Assembly (NCBI RefSeq): GCF_900108515.1
Contig: NZ_FNWW01000012.1
Span: 1 to 64,000, forward strand
Length of the DNA: 64,000 nt
Direction: 5' to 3'
DNA from: Halobacillus karajensis
Lineage (GTDB): Bacteria; Bacillota; Bacilli; Bacillales; Halobacillaceae
The notes under the pieces were generated by a model. That model had not been told where the DNA came from, ran no database searches, and saw only the letters and a list, made by a program, of their open reading frames with translations. Each line of letters begins with the position of its first letter. Positions within the stretch are counted from its first letter, which is position 1. Of the stretch, positions 1 to 8,189 are shown piece after piece. The translations under genes and the position numbers were made by a program.

Positions 1-253
1 TTAAAATGTCGTTTTCCATGTTTAGTCGCTGGTTCTCTTTACGTAACTTGATGAGTTCTTTTTGTTCAGGTGTGCGATTATCTTCTTCTTTAAATGAACC
101 GGATTGCCGATACTGACTGATCCATCGATCAAAAGAAGAAGAAGTCAATTCATACTCTTTAATAATTTCTTTTCTAGATTTACCATTCTCATAAAGCTGA
201 ACAATCTGTTTCTTAAATTCCTCCGTAAACGTACGACGGTTTCTTTTGGTCAT
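1..253 (-). CDS. IS3-family transposase OrfA (partial, continues past left edge)
   Basis: Reading the minus strand from the ATG at 253 gives a basic helix-turn-helix protein of the OrfA (Tnp_1) type. It starts MTKRNRRTFTEEFKKQIVQL and continues through a helix-turn-helix region (SRKEIIKEYELTSSSFDRW). It ends in a leucine-zipper-like stretch (ELIKLRKENQRLNMENDIL), which in IS3 elements mediates OrfA-OrfB contact. A GAG-rich ribosome-binding site precedes the start. The 3' part and the frameshift site to OrfB are beyond the window. Confidence 0.75.
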   Translation of the reverse strand, partial: MTKRNRRTFTEEFKKQIVQLYENGKSRKEIIKEYELTSSSFDRWISQYRQSGSFKEEDNRTPEQKELIKLRKENQRLNMENDIL

Positions 254-314
254 GGTCCGCTCTCCTCGACTGAAATATTTAGTAAAGTGTACCGGACCTT
301 AACGAAACTGTCCA
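1..314 (-). mobile_element. IS3-family insertion sequence, one end only
   Basis: This is the 5' end of an IS3-type element running off the left edge of the window. On the minus strand it begins with TGGACAGTTT (complement of 305-314), a typical IS3-like terminal start, followed by about 50 nt of leader and then the OrfA gene. The other end and OrfB lie outside the window. The element sits just upstream of the first small gene of the accessory region and may have separated it from its promoter. Confidence 0.7.
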
Positions 315-343
315 ATCAAGTGTAGCCTATCCAGGTGTTTACA

Positions 344-748
344 TTGAGGAAAACTACTTGGGCAGGAGTTTTTTTACTGACCATTCTTATCGCAGGAGGA
401 TTTATTCTTTATTTTGGATCCGAAAGTATGAATAGGGAAGGAACAAGTAATCAAGAGAGTGAAATAACGATGAAAGATACGGAAGAAGTAGCTGAAATTA
501 TTAAATACATAAAAGACAAATTTTCGGGTAACGACCGAATAAAGGACGTTCATTTTGACCGCAATCGTAAGGCTATAGCCGTTAATACAAGTTTCACAAG
601 ATCAGACCTTGAGGAAGGAATTAAATTTGAGAAAGAAATTGTAGATGAGCTTCAATTGTACAATAAATCAGGTGAAAGAATTTCATATATGATTGAAATA
701 AACTTTAGCGATGGAACTTTGTTTTCAAGCGTAGTCATTTTAAATTGA
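344..748 (+). CDS. small membrane-anchored protein of unknown function
   Basis: About 134 residues. There is an N-terminal hydrophobic segment (AGVFLLTILIAGGFILYF), so the protein is probably anchored with its C-terminus outside. A charged, apparently globular part of about 100 residues follows. I do not recognise the family. The start is uncertain: GTG at 335 and TTG at 344 are both possible, neither has a good Shine-Dalgarno sequence, and an IS3 end lies only 30 bp upstream. The original start or promoter may have been displaced. The gene is followed by a copy of the dispersed repeat. Confidence 0.5.
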   Translation: MRKTTWAGVFLLTILIAGGFILYFGSESMNREGTSNQESEITMKDTEEVAEIIKYIKDKFSGNDRIKDVHFDRNRKAIAVNTSFTRSDLEEGIKFEKEIVDELQLYNKSGERISYMIEINFSDGTLFSSVVILN

Positions 749-788
749 TAGTATAGAATTCCAAAAACTGTCCTTTTATAGCTTTAAT

Positions 789-820
789 ATCTTGAAGTCA
801 AGTCTTAAATAATTGGGGGC
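789..820 (+). repeat. Dispersed boundary repeat, copy R1
   Basis: It reads ATCTTGAAGTCAAGTCTT, an 8-nt spacer, then GGGGGC. The palindromic head CTTGA/TCAAG is intact. The distal hairpin found in other copies is not recognisable here. It lies 40 bp downstream of the 344-748 gene. Confidence 0.8.
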
Positions 821-947
821 ATTCCTGAATATTACATCTTAACCTTAATCCTTTGTTTTCCGTTATATATAGGTGGGATTATCCACTCAGACGCCATCTT
901 CCTCTGATCGAATAAACTGACCCAGATACATATGAAAGGGGAATTAT

Positions 948-1337
948 ATGAATAATAGATTAGTTTCAGGGACATTGGCTTTTCTTTTCTTTCTCTTTTT
1001 GGTGGGGTGCTCTTTAGGAGAAGAATATGTATTTGAGGGAGAAAGCGAGCATTGGGAAAGCTATATAAAGGTGTCTGAATCTAGTGGAGTAAAAACAGAA
1101 GAATTTGTGGTGAAGTATAAAGGTGAGTTGAAAGAGTTATCTGACATTGAGGAAATACAGTATTCCTTTGAGGCTTCTAAAACCAGTGCAAAAAACACAA
1201 GAACGTTTGGAGGTGAACCCCCTAAACAAAAAGAGTTTTCTTCCTCGGGGTCATCTCTTATTGGCAAAGATGAAACTATAGAAGTTATGGTCAAGTGGGG
1301 GGAGAACGAAGAAACAATGGAGCTTAATATTAAGTAG
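948..1337 (+). CDS. putative lipoprotein, unknown function
   Basis: 129 residues with a type II signal peptide: a basic start, a hydrophobic core (LAFLFFLFLVGC) and a lipobox cysteine near residue 21. The mature part is acidic and contains alternating polar/hydrophobic strands (EEFVVKYKGELKEL, EVMVKWGENEETMELNIK), suggesting a small beta-rich domain. A ribosome-binding site (AAAGGGG) stands before ATG 948. The family is not recognised. It lies between repeat copies R1 and R2, and the overlapping minus-strand frame is a shadow. Confidence 0.65.
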   Translation: MNNRLVSGTLAFLFFLFLVGCSLGEEYVFEGESEHWESYIKVSESSGVKTEEFVVKYKGELKELSDIEEIQYSFEASKTSAKNTRTFGGEPPKQKEFSSSGSSLIGKDETIEVMVKWGENEETMELNIK

Positions 1338-1371
1338 ATTTTAGAAATGTTATTTTCTATAGATGAAAAAG

Positions 1372-1402
1372 TCTCGAAATCAAGTCTTCATGTATCGGTG
1401 GC
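1372..1402 (+). repeat. Dispersed boundary repeat, copy R2
   Basis: TCTCGAAATCAAGTCTTC, a spacer, then GGTGGC. The left arm carries C for T (CTCGA), so the palindrome keeps G-U pairing, and the G block is interrupted by a T. It lies 35 bp after the lipoprotein stop. Confidence 0.75.
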
Positions 1403-1520
1403 AATTCATTTACATCCTCAATTTGTGCGTCAATCAAGACAATGTAAATAAGTATGCAGCTGAGAGAATTTAAGTTTAATGTTGCGTCAGCAAAAAAGTA
1501 AAAGTTTTAGGAGATTTTTG

Positions 1521-2267
1521 ATGAATAGGAAGAAGATTTTTTTAATATGTGGTGCAATACTTTTTATAAGTTCAGTTCCCTTAGGCCCAAAAATGTTAGT
1601 TGAGCTTATACATGCCTCTCTAATGGAAAGTCGATACAAACTTACCTCTTTTAACAATGATTATCCCTCTAGGGAGCCGTATTTTGAATACGCAAACCAT
1701 TCAATTAAGATCGATGAGGAATTAAAGAATAAAGACACCTTTGTTGACCCTTGGGAACATAGAACAGCAATAGGTAATCTAGCTTTAATAGTTGATGGAG
1801 AGGTAAAGGATTTGCTGAAAAAATACCCAGTGAGGGTTGAACAAAGTGGATTAAGTCGATATTGGGGAGACATAGCCTTCATAAAAATGGCGGATATTAA
1901 AAAGAATAAAAAATCATTAGTAGTGGTTTTGAAAAAAACGCGAGAGATACAAAAAGAATTGCCGAATGGGGACATTACTGGTGGGGCTTCATCTAATGAA
2001 TTAGAGTACACTACATATACTTTCGGTCCGGAAGGCAGTATTAATAGGGATGATTTTCGACTAACTCAAAGGAATGCATTGCAAACTAAAATACTAAACG
2101 CAGGTGTGGTTGGACCTCATAGATTAGGGTTTTATACCAATGCATGGCAGGGTTATCCTACGATATTTTTCCCTTTTATGTATCCATTACTACCAATGAT
2201 TCTAGGGTTTATTATTATCCTGGTAACTTTAGTTAAGTTAAAGCGTGAAAAATACCAAGGTAGATAA
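1521..2267 (+). CDS. membrane protein with one N- and one C-terminal TM segment, unknown function
   Basis: About 248 residues. TM1 is near residues 5-22 (IFLICGAILFISSVPLG), followed by an extracellular or lumenal domain of about 180 residues. A C-terminal TM (MYPLLPMILGFIIILVTLV) and a basic tail come last. I start at ATG 1521 because TAGGAG lies 7 nt upstream; the frame is open further upstream to 1479 without a good ribosome-binding site. The family is not recognised. The gene lies between repeat copies R2 and R3 and has cassette-like low G+C. Confidence 0.6.
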   Translation: MNRKKIFLICGAILFISSVPLGPKMLVELIHASLMESRYKLTSFNNDYPSREPYFEYANHSIKIDEELKNKDTFVDPWEHRTAIGNLALIVDGEVKDLLKKYPVRVEQSGLSRYWGDIAFIKMADIKKNKKSLVVVLKKTREIQKELPNGDITGGASSNELEYTTYTFGPEGSINRDDFRLTQRNALQTKILNAGVVGPHRLGFYTNAWQGYPTIFFPFMYPLLPMILGFIIILVTLVKLKREKYQGR

Positions 2268-2313
2268 AATACCATAAATAAAAAAATGTTATCTCAACGT
2301 GAAATGTATATTT

Positions 2314-2374
2314 ACCTTGAATTCAAGTCTTAAACAATCGGGGGCTTATCTGCAGTAAAGGTAAGCCTCTTTAT
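2314..2374 (+). repeat. Dispersed boundary repeat, copy R3, with terminator-like hairpin
   Basis: ACCTTGAATTCAAGTCTT with a perfect head palindrome, a spacer, then CGGGGGC. A hairpin follows (GGCTTA ... TAAGCC at about 2343-2367) and then CTCTTTAT. It stands 47 bp after the 1521-2267 gene. Confidence 0.85.
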
Positions 2375-2690
2375 AGTGAAAAAATTCAGTACCCTTGTTA
2401 GTCTTGAAGTAGTTGGTACTGGTGAAGTCTCATTAAAAGAAATCGAGAGGAAGATATATTCTTAAGAAATATAAGGAATTAATTTATATAGATGTATTGG
2501 TTGTTGGGTTAGTAATCTTAGGGTTAATAACTAATCTACTATTATTGTGGTGAATGTTCAACAATGATTCTTCTTCAACTAAGGTCGGCGTTAATTAAGG
2601 GAATAAAGGGATGGTAAATGGAAAAGGCGAAGATTCTCTTTGGATTAAAGAGGTTTATTTGCTTAATATTTATAATTTTTAAAAAATTCA
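2375..2690 (+). other. Gene-free interval with possible coding remnants
   Basis: There is no complete gene here. Short plus-strand frames such as one reading LKKYKELIYIDVLVVGL near 2466-2550 look like the tail of a small membrane protein, but no start or ribosome-binding site can be assigned. The interval probably holds decayed cassette material between R3 and the TRAP operon promoter. Confidence 0.35.
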
Positions 2691-2691
2691 G

Positions 2692-2745
2692 TTTACAAAA
2701 ACGCTAATCTCCTATACAATTTTCTGTATACAGTATACAGAAAAT
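2692..2745 (+). promoter_or_regulatory. Sigma-A promoter overlapped by a perfect palindromic operator (GntR autoregulation)
   Basis: The -35 TTTACA (2692-2697) and -10 TACAAT (2715-2720) are separated by 17 nt. Starting at the -10, positions 2719-2745 form a perfect palindrome: two 13-nt arms (ATTTTCTGTATAC and its complement) around a single A. The position fits a repressor site for the FadR-type regulator encoded 19 bp downstream, which probably controls the whole gntR-dctPQM operon. The operator assignment is inference from symmetry and location. Confidence 0.75.
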
Positions 2746-2763
2746 TTATGGGTGGAGTGATTC

Positions 2764-3408
2764 ATGAAAAAAATCCATAAGAAGATGTCGGTAACGGAGC
2801 AGACGTACGACTTGCTGCGTCAGTCTATTTTTTCTGGTGAGCTCTCTCCTGATCAAGAATTACGGGAAGAGAAAATTGCTAAGCAGATCGGTGTCAGTCG
2901 AACGCCGCTGCGTGATGCTTTACGCCGTCTTTCTATGGATGGCCTCGTTGTTCTGCGAAATGGCAAACCAGCCAAGGTGGCTACGTTTACAATGGAAAGT
3001 TCCTTACATCTGATGGAAGTCCGCACGCTGCTGGAAACGCACAACCTTCGAACGGTCACCCCTATTTTATCTAAGGAGATCATCGGACAGCTGCGGAAGA
3101 ATGTATCGAATCAAAGGAAAGCGATTGCAAAGGAAGATTACGAGACTTTTGTGGATTTGGATCGGGATTTTCATCTATTGCTTACAAAAGCCAATAGGAA
3201 CAAGAAGCTGCAAGATTTGATTTTGCAAATGAATTCAGGGGATTACCGTGCATTTATCATTTTATCCAACACGCTGCCTCAAAGTGCTGACGCTGCTTGT
3301 GGCGAGCATGAAAGCATATTGGAAGCAGTACAGGATGGAGGTGTGGAACGAGCCGTCGAAGCGATGAATGTACATATGAACAATATTGTTAAACGAATTA
3401 CACAATAA
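2764..3408 (+). CDS. GntR-family (FadR/FCD subfamily) transcriptional regulator of the adjacent TRAP operon
   Basis: 214 residues. An N-terminal winged helix (residues about 8-75) carries the GntR signature (SGELSPDQELREEKIAKQIG, VSRTPLRDALRRLS). A C-terminal FCD ligand-binding domain (about 80-205) keeps the metal/ligand residues of the family (D in FVDLDRDFH; H in EHESILEAV; H in MNVHMNNIV). FCD regulators commonly bind the substrate of the neighbouring transport or catabolic operon. The stop is 18 bp before dctP, so co-transcription is likely. No catabolic enzyme follows, so the effector is unknown. Confidence 0.85.
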   Translation: MKKIHKKMSVTEQTYDLLRQSIFSGELSPDQELREEKIAKQIGVSRTPLRDALRRLSMDGLVVLRNGKPAKVATFTMESSLHLMEVRTLLETHNLRTVTPILSKEIIGQLRKNVSNQRKAIAKEDYETFVDLDRDFHLLLTKANRNKKLQDLILQMNSGDYRAFIILSNTLPQSADAACGEHESILEAVQDGGVERAVEAMNVHMNNIVKRITQ

Positions 3409-3426
3409 GACATAGGGGGAGTACAT

Positions 3427-4443
3427 ATGAAGAAGTTAATGGTTCTATTCGTAGCTTTGATCACGTTAGCCGCTTGCGGACGCCCAGATTCAACCGGTGG
3501 TGATGCAGAGGATGGCGGAGGAGAAAGTCACAAGATTAGTATTGCTCACTTAGTTTCGGAAGATCAATCTTCTCATATTGCAGCGGAATCTTTTAAAGAG
3601 AAGGTGGAAGAAGAATCGGATGGTCAAATTACAGTCGAGATTCACCCGAATGGGGAACTTTATCCATCTGATCGGGAAGCGATTGAAGCAGTCCAGCAAG
3701 GAAACGTGGAAATGACGATTCCAGCGGTTGCATCGATTTCTTCTTTTAATAAAGACTTCATGGTATTTGATCTTCCTTTCTTATTTGAAGACTACGAGCA
3801 GGCTTATCAAGTGCTAGATGGAGAGATTGGACAGGGACTACTTGATGATCTGACAGAACAAAACATTAAAGGACTTGTTTTTGCAGAAAATGGTTTCCGT
3901 CATCTATCGAATAACGAGGGACCGGTGGAATCCCTGGAGGATATTCAGGGGCTGAAAATGCGTACATTGGAAAGCCCTGTTCACACGGCAACCTTCAATG
4001 CCCTCGGAATGAATGCTTCACCTTTCGCTTTTGGTGAGCTTTATACAGCCCTTCAGCAAGGGACTTATGACGCAATGGAAGCGCCCGTGTCCTTGTTTTA
4101 TACGAATAAGTTCTATGAAGTACAGGACTATTTGACATTGACGGGCCACGTGTATGCGCCGACGGCTCTATTGATGAACAATGAATTTTACGAGAGTCTT
4201 TCCCCAGACTTGCAGGAGTTAGTAGTCGAAGCTTCTGAAGAATACCGGGAAGAACAAAGGGAACTGGCTCAAGAGCAGGATAGTGAGTTTCTGGAAGAAT
4301 TAAAAGCAGAAGGCATGGAAGTTAATGAACCTTCTGGAGAATTGATGGAATCCTTCCGAGATGAAGTGGAACCGGTTTATGAAGAATTTAAAGATGAGAT
4401 TGGTGAAGATCTCCTCGAAGACGTTCAAAATGCCAGTGAATAA
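3427..4443 (+). CDS. TRAP transporter solute-binding lipoprotein (DctP family)
   Basis: 338 residues. A lipoprotein signal (FVALITLAAC, Cys at about 17) is followed by a Gly/Asp-rich linker and a DctP fold. Family features include IHPNGELYPSDREAIEAVQQ, GFRHLSNNEGPV and the conserved Arg region LKMRTLESPVHTATFNALG. The C-terminal helix is very acidic, as expected for an extracellular protein of a halophile. It captures an organic acid-type substrate outside the membrane for DctQ/DctM. The substrate cannot be told from sequence. A strong AGGGGGAG ribosome-binding site precedes ATG 3427. Confidence 0.88.
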   Translation: MKKLMVLFVALITLAACGRPDSTGGDAEDGGGESHKISIAHLVSEDQSSHIAAESFKEKVEEESDGQITVEIHPNGELYPSDREAIEAVQQGNVEMTIPAVASISSFNKDFMVFDLPFLFEDYEQAYQVLDGEIGQGLLDDLTEQNIKGLVFAENGFRHLSNNEGPVESLEDIQGLKMRTLESPVHTATFNALGMNASPFAFGELYTALQQGTYDAMEAPVSLFYTNKFYEVQDYLTLTGHVYAPTALLMNNEFYESLSPDLQELVVEASEEYREEQRELAQEQDSEFLEELKAEGMEVNEPSGELMESFRDEVEPVYEEFKDEIGEDLLEDVQNASE

Positions 4444-4450
4444 CGTCAGG

Positions 4451-4478
4451 AAAAAGGAAGGCGACTGCCTTCCTTTTA
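4451..4478 (+). terminator. Intercistronic hairpin between dctP and dctQ
   Basis: A perfect 11-bp stem (AAAAGGAAGGC / GCCTTCCTTTT) with a GACT loop lies 8 bp after the dctP stop, followed by AATAC. It could be a partial terminator or 3' stabiliser that keeps binding-protein mRNA in excess over the membrane subunits. Confidence 0.6.
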
Positions 4479-4501
4479 ATACATAATAGGGTGGGACAGT
4501 C

Positions 4502-4996
4502 ATGGCGAAGATCTTCGCAAAATTTGAAAAAGGTATACTCGTATCAACACTAGTCCTAATGGTCATCCTCATTTTTGGACAAGTTGTTGGACGGTACATT
4601 TTCCAATCCGCTCCAAGCTGGACGGAAGAAATCGCCCGCTATTTACACATTTTTCAAGTGTGGATCGGCGCAAGTTATGCCGTGAAATTGAGAGAACATA
4701 TACGTGTCGATGCATTCATTACCCTGTTTCAAGGAATAGTGAGAAAAATACTGGAATCGATCAGCGCCCTTTTGTGGTTTTCGCTCGTATTATTTTTAGC
4801 GATATTCGGAACTAACCTTGTGATGGATACCATCAGTTACGGTCAGAGTTCACCTGCGATGCAGATCCCGATGTGGCTTCCAATGATCGCTGTACCGATC
4901 GGATCTTTGGGGATGGCGATCCGATTAGTTTTCCAGCTCATAGAGGTTTGGAAAGGGAACTATGAAAGACCAAAAAGTGAGGGGATTGCCACATGA
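4502..4996 (+). CDS. TRAP transporter small permease (DctQ)
   Basis: 164 residues with four hydrophobic segments (about 14-35, 48-65, 85-108 and 128-150). The DctQ signature PSWTEEIARYLHIFQVWIGA and the H-x-R-V-D motif (REHIRVDAFI) are present. It forms the membrane complex with DctM. A GGGTGGGACAGTC leader serves as ribosome-binding site. The 3' end overlaps dctM by 4 nt (ATGA), which indicates translational coupling. Confidence 0.88.
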   Translation: MAKIFAKFEKGILVSTLVLMVILIFGQVVGRYIFQSAPSWTEEIARYLHIFQVWIGASYAVKLREHIRVDAFITLFQGIVRKILESISALLWFSLVLFLAIFGTNLVMDTISYGQSSPAMQIPMWLPMIAVPIGSLGMAIRLVFQLIEVWKGNYERPKSEGIAT

Positions 4997-6276
4997 GTGT
5001 CCTTCTCTTATTTGGAACGTTGCTCGTCTGTTTGCTTATCGGGGTACCAATCGCGATATCTCTTGGGGTATCGGCTTTAACAGCCATTTACTTCGGAACG
5101 ACGCTTCCTCTTGGTATCATCGTTCAAAAAGCCTTTACTTCATTAGATTCTTTTCCTTTATTAGCCATCCCCTTCTTCATGCTTGCCGGCATATTGATGG
5201 GGAAAGGGGGCGTTTCTAAACGACTGCTTCACTTAGCAACCTCAATGGTCGGCTGGATGACCGGCGGATTGTCGATGGTCACGATCGTCGCGTGTATGTT
5301 TTTCGCAGCCATTTCAGGTTCAGGCCCCGCAACTGTGGCCGCTATTGGCGGCTTCATGATTCCAGCGATGATCGCCAAACATTATAAGCCCGGCTTTGCT
5401 GCCAGTGTACCGGCTGCAGCAGGTTCAATCGGGGTTATCATCCCGCCGAGCATCCCTTTTGTCATCTACGGCGTGACTGCGAATGTATCCGTTGGCGACA
5501 TGTTCATCGCAGGGATTTTCCCGGGGATGCTCATTGCCGTGCTATTAATGGTAACCGCGTACATCATTTCTGTGAAAAATAACTACCGCCCAGAAGACGG
5601 TTCAAAGACGAGCGGAAAAGAAGTGTTCCGCGCATTAAACGATGCGAAGTGGGCGCTGTTTATTCCAGTCATCATCTTAGGCGGAATTTATGGCGGTATC
5701 TTTTCTCCGACAGAAGCGGCCGTCGTATCGGTGGTCTACGCTCTCATTATCGGAGCCTTCATTTACAAAGAACTGACATGGAAGACGGTCTATGATTCAT
5801 TCATTCAAACGATCATCATCAATTCAACAACGATGATCATTATCTGCCTGTCCGTCTCATTTGCCCATTTTATGACGCTCGTCCAGCTACCGGATCAAAT
5901 ATCAAACTACCTGACAGGACTGACTACGAACCCGTTTTTCATATTGATCGTCATTAACCTGTTGCTTCTGCTCGTCGGTATGTTCATTGATACGATATCT
6001 GCTGTAGTGATTTTGACACCAGTTCTGCTGCCGATCGTCACAGAGTTCGGCGTAGATCCCGTTCACTTCGGTGTCATTTTAGTCGCAAACCTGGCCATCG
6101 GATTTGTCACCCCGCCAGTGGGCGTCAATTTATTCGTTGCCTCCACTGTCGGGAAAGTGAAATTTGAAAAAATCGTCGTAGGCGTCCTTCCGCTTTTAGT
6201 GGTGATGATTTTCGCATTGTTTATTATTACGTATGTTCCTGCATTGTCGATGTGGTTAACGGAAATGTATCGATAG
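4993..6276 (+). CDS. TRAP transporter large permease (DctM)
   Basis: 427 residues, the usual length, with 11-13 predicted membrane segments. Family motifs include IPFFMLAGILMGKGGVSKRL, the glycine-rich AISGSGPATVAAIGG loop, IIPPSIPFVIYG and the symmetric FVTPPVGVNLFV near the end. It is the sodium-driven transport subunit. It is the last gene of the gntR-dctP-dctQ-dctM operon, with no metabolic gene downstream, so substrate assignment is open. Confidence 0.9.
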   Translation: MSVLLLFGTLLVCLLIGVPIAISLGVSALTAIYFGTTLPLGIIVQKAFTSLDSFPLLAIPFFMLAGILMGKGGVSKRLLHLATSMVGWMTGGLSMVTIVACMFFAAISGSGPATVAAIGGFMIPAMIAKHYKPGFAASVPAAAGSIGVIIPPSIPFVIYGVTANVSVGDMFIAGIFPGMLIAVLLMVTAYIISVKNNYRPEDGSKTSGKEVFRALNDAKWALFIPVIILGGIYGGIFSPTEAAVVSVVYALIIGAFIYKELTWKTVYDSFIQTIIINSTTMIIICLSVSFAHFMTLVQLPDQISNYLTGLTTNPFFILIVINLLLLLVGMFIDTISAVVILTPVLLPIVTEFGVDPVHFGVILVANLAIGFVTPPVGVNLFVASTVGKVKFEKIVVGVLPLLVVMIFALFIITYVPALSMWLTEMYR

Positions 6277-6393
6277 TTTTTCGGGAAAGTCATGCAGGGG
6301 AGTGGTTCTCTGTAAGGCTTTTCTTTTTTATAGAAGCGATGGGACGGTTGTAGGGCTTCCGACAAATGCATAAGAACCACCCCTGGCTTTGAT
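6277..6393. other. Downstream of dctM: long imperfect inverted repeat
   Basis: CAGGGGAGTGGTTCT (about 6296-6310) is matched by the imperfect complement AGAACCACCCCTGG (about 6373-6386) some 60 bp further on. Both arms lie between dctM and repeat R4. It may be a large terminator or the ends of a tiny degenerate element. A minus-strand frame crossing it is a shadow. Confidence 0.4.
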
Positions 6394-6455
6394 TATCTTG
6401 AATTCGAGTCTTATAAAAACGGGGGCGCTTGTCCAATATGAGCAATCGCTTTTTA
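6394..6455 (+). repeat. Dispersed boundary repeat, copy R4, with hairpin
   Basis: TATCTTGAATTCGAGTCTT (right arm CGAG, a G-U variant), then spacer and CGGGGGC. An imperfect hairpin follows (GGCGCTTGTCC / GAGCAATCGC around AATAT) and then TTTTTAG. It lies 118 bp after dctM. Confidence 0.85.
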
Positions 6456-6573
6456 GCTAACGTGCAGGTTAGTCGAATGATAATTTTTGTAAGGATGGGT
6501 TTTTGAAAAGTGCTTTATTTATGAAAATGTTAAAATCTACAATAAACGTTTATTTTATTTAAAGGAGCATTCC

Positions 6574-6768
6574 ATGTTCAAAAACGAAAAAGCAAACATT
6601 GTTTACAGCATAATAGGCGCTATTATCGTACTAGGAATGGCAACGTATATTTTATATCCAACTCTTGAAGGGGTTATCCCTTGGTTAGTTTATACTTTAA
6701 TCTTCATAGGATTTGTATTATTTTTCAGAAAACAATTTTATCGTTGGAAAGATAATAAAGAAAATTAA
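6574..6768 (+). CDS. small two-TM membrane protein, unknown
   Basis: 64 residues: a short charged N-terminus, TM about 9-28, a turn (TLEGVIP), TM about 34-51 (WLVYTLIFIGFVLFF), and a basic C-terminal tail. A good ribosome-binding site (AAAGGAG) stands 7 nt before ATG 6574. The family is not recognised. It is a cassette between repeats R4 and R5. Confidence 0.6.
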   Translation: MFKNEKANIVYSIIGAIIVLGMATYILYPTLEGVIPWLVYTLIFIGFVLFFRKQFYRWKDNKEN

Positions 6769-6798
6769 AGGTGCATTAGTAAAAGATCTAATCCAAGA

Positions 6799-6826
6799 TA
6801 TATCGAAATCAAGTCTTACATAATAG
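6799..6826 (+). repeat. Dispersed boundary repeat, copy R5, left half (split by IS110)
   Basis: ATATCGAAATCAAGTCTT then ACATAAT and AG, after which IS110 sequence begins. The missing right half (AG + GGGGGC + AATTG) is found at 8408-8420 on the other side of the element. Joining the halves at the shared AG rebuilds a normal repeat copy. Confidence 0.85.
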
Positions 6827-6939
6827 ACCAGCTATAAAATGTCAAGTAACCAGGTAGAAGCTTTTTAACGCTCACTTAAATAAAATTTCTCATACCAAAT
6901 AAACCTCACTCGTGTAATTATTAAAACTGTAAAAAGTGG

Positions 6940-8142
6940 TTAATCATCATTGGTTTGAGGGCGAGTTACATAGGGCTTTTGATCTCTTAAAATGGCAAAT
7001 ATAATGTGTGTCAATTTACGAGCTACGGCCCCTACCGCAGTACCGTGAGCTTTCCCACGTTCTCGTAGCTTTTGATAATAAAGGGATAGGGCAGGATCCT
7101 TAAAGCTAGCCACGAAAGCTGCTTGCCATATAGCACGTCTAAGGTAAGGGGAACCTCTTTTGGAAAGCTTCGTTTTAGATCCATTAAACTCACCGGATTG
7201 GTGCACGGAAGCATCCAGGCCTGCAAAGGCAACTAATTGTTTTGGATGTTCGAAACGGTCAATGGAACCAACTTCACCTAAGAGGACTGCCGCCGTGACA
7301 TCATTTACACCTGTTATGGTTGTTAAATAATGATGTTGTCGGTCCGAGAGCTCCTTTAATTCTTTTTCTATTTGAGCCAATTGTTTTTCAAATAGAGCTA
7401 TTTGTTCTAGGAGAAGATGGATTTGCATTTTAAATCCCTCTGTACCTATGGAAATGCCGAAGGTATTTTGGGCACTTTCTTTCAATTGTTCAGCTTTCCA
7501 ACGAGCTCTTGTAATCCCGTACCGTCCTTTACTGACACGATAAAGGACATCGGCTAGTTTGTCTGTATCGATGTCCAAGAGGTCTTCGGGTAGTGTAAAG
7601 TTTAAAAGAATTTCTGTCGAAGATAGTCCAAATACATCAGAAAACACTTGTTCATATTCAGGGAAAACCTGATCTAGTAAAGCAATGATTTTACGCTTAA
7701 CGTCTGAACTTTGGTCTACCAATGCATAACGCAGCCTCTCGAGGTGTCTAAGTTGAAGGAGGTCTTCTTGAACGAATGGAGTCGCTTCTGGAGAGTCAAT
7801 GCGAATCACTTGAGCAATTAAGTACGCGTCTTTAATATCTGTTTTGGTTTTTCGAATATAAAAATTACGGAGTGCGTCCGATTGCATAGGGTTGAAAGAC
7901 GTCACTTTGTATCCAAGTTGATGAAGGAAAGAAAAGAGAGATAACCAATAGTGACCCGTAGCTTCCATCCCACAAGCACAATTTTCAGGTGTTACCTGGT
8001 GTTGGTTTAAGAATGTCAGAAGCTTTTCACTACCCTTTTTGGAATTAGCAAAACGAATGGTTTTTCCAATAGGGTTCCCACTTTCATTGATTAATCCAGC
8101 TTCATGATGACGTTTTCCAATATCAATACCAAGATAAATCAT
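6940..8142 (-). CDS. IS110-family transposase (DEDD RuvC-like + Tnp_20 domain)
   Basis: 400 residues, apparently intact. The N-terminal DEDD_Tnp_IS110 domain shows D in IYLGIDIGKRHHEAG, E in CGMEATGHYW and paired Asp in TKTDIKDAYLIAQ. After a coiled-coil linker (about 230-270) comes the C-terminal Tnp_20 domain with TITGVNDVTAAVLLGEVG and the conserved serine region SKRGSPYLRRAIW. I start at ATG 8142 (MIYLGIDIG), with GGGTGG 7 nt upstream; an in-frame ATG at 8160 is less likely. IS110 enzymes act with a bridge RNA that pairs with donor and target DNA. Confidence 0.92.
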   Translation of the reverse strand: MIYLGIDIGKRHHEAGLINESGNPIGKTIRFANSKKGSEKLLTFLNQHQVTPENCACGMEATGHYWLSLFSFLHQLGYKVTSFNPMQSDALRNFYIRKTKTDIKDAYLIAQVIRIDSPEATPFVQEDLLQLRHLERLRYALVDQSSDVKRKIIALLDQVFPEYEQVFSDVFGLSSTEILLNFTLPEDLLDIDTDKLADVLYRVSKGRYGITRARWKAEQLKESAQNTFGISIGTEGFKMQIHLLLEQIALFEKQLAQIEKELKELSDRQHHYLTTITGVNDVTAAVLLGEVGSIDRFEHPKQLVAFAGLDASVHQSGEFNGSKTKLSKRGSPYLRRAIWQAAFVASFKDPALSLYYQKLRERGKAHGTAVGAVARKLTHIIFAILRDQKPYVTRPQTNDD

Positions 8143-8189
8143 AAACGATACCACCCACATAATATTAATCAGATGAAAGGAAACCTCTT

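Noticed and set aside
6063-6380. Minus-strand frame of 105 codons over the end of dctM
   Set aside because: It is mostly antisense to the well-supported dctM and has no ribosome-binding site.
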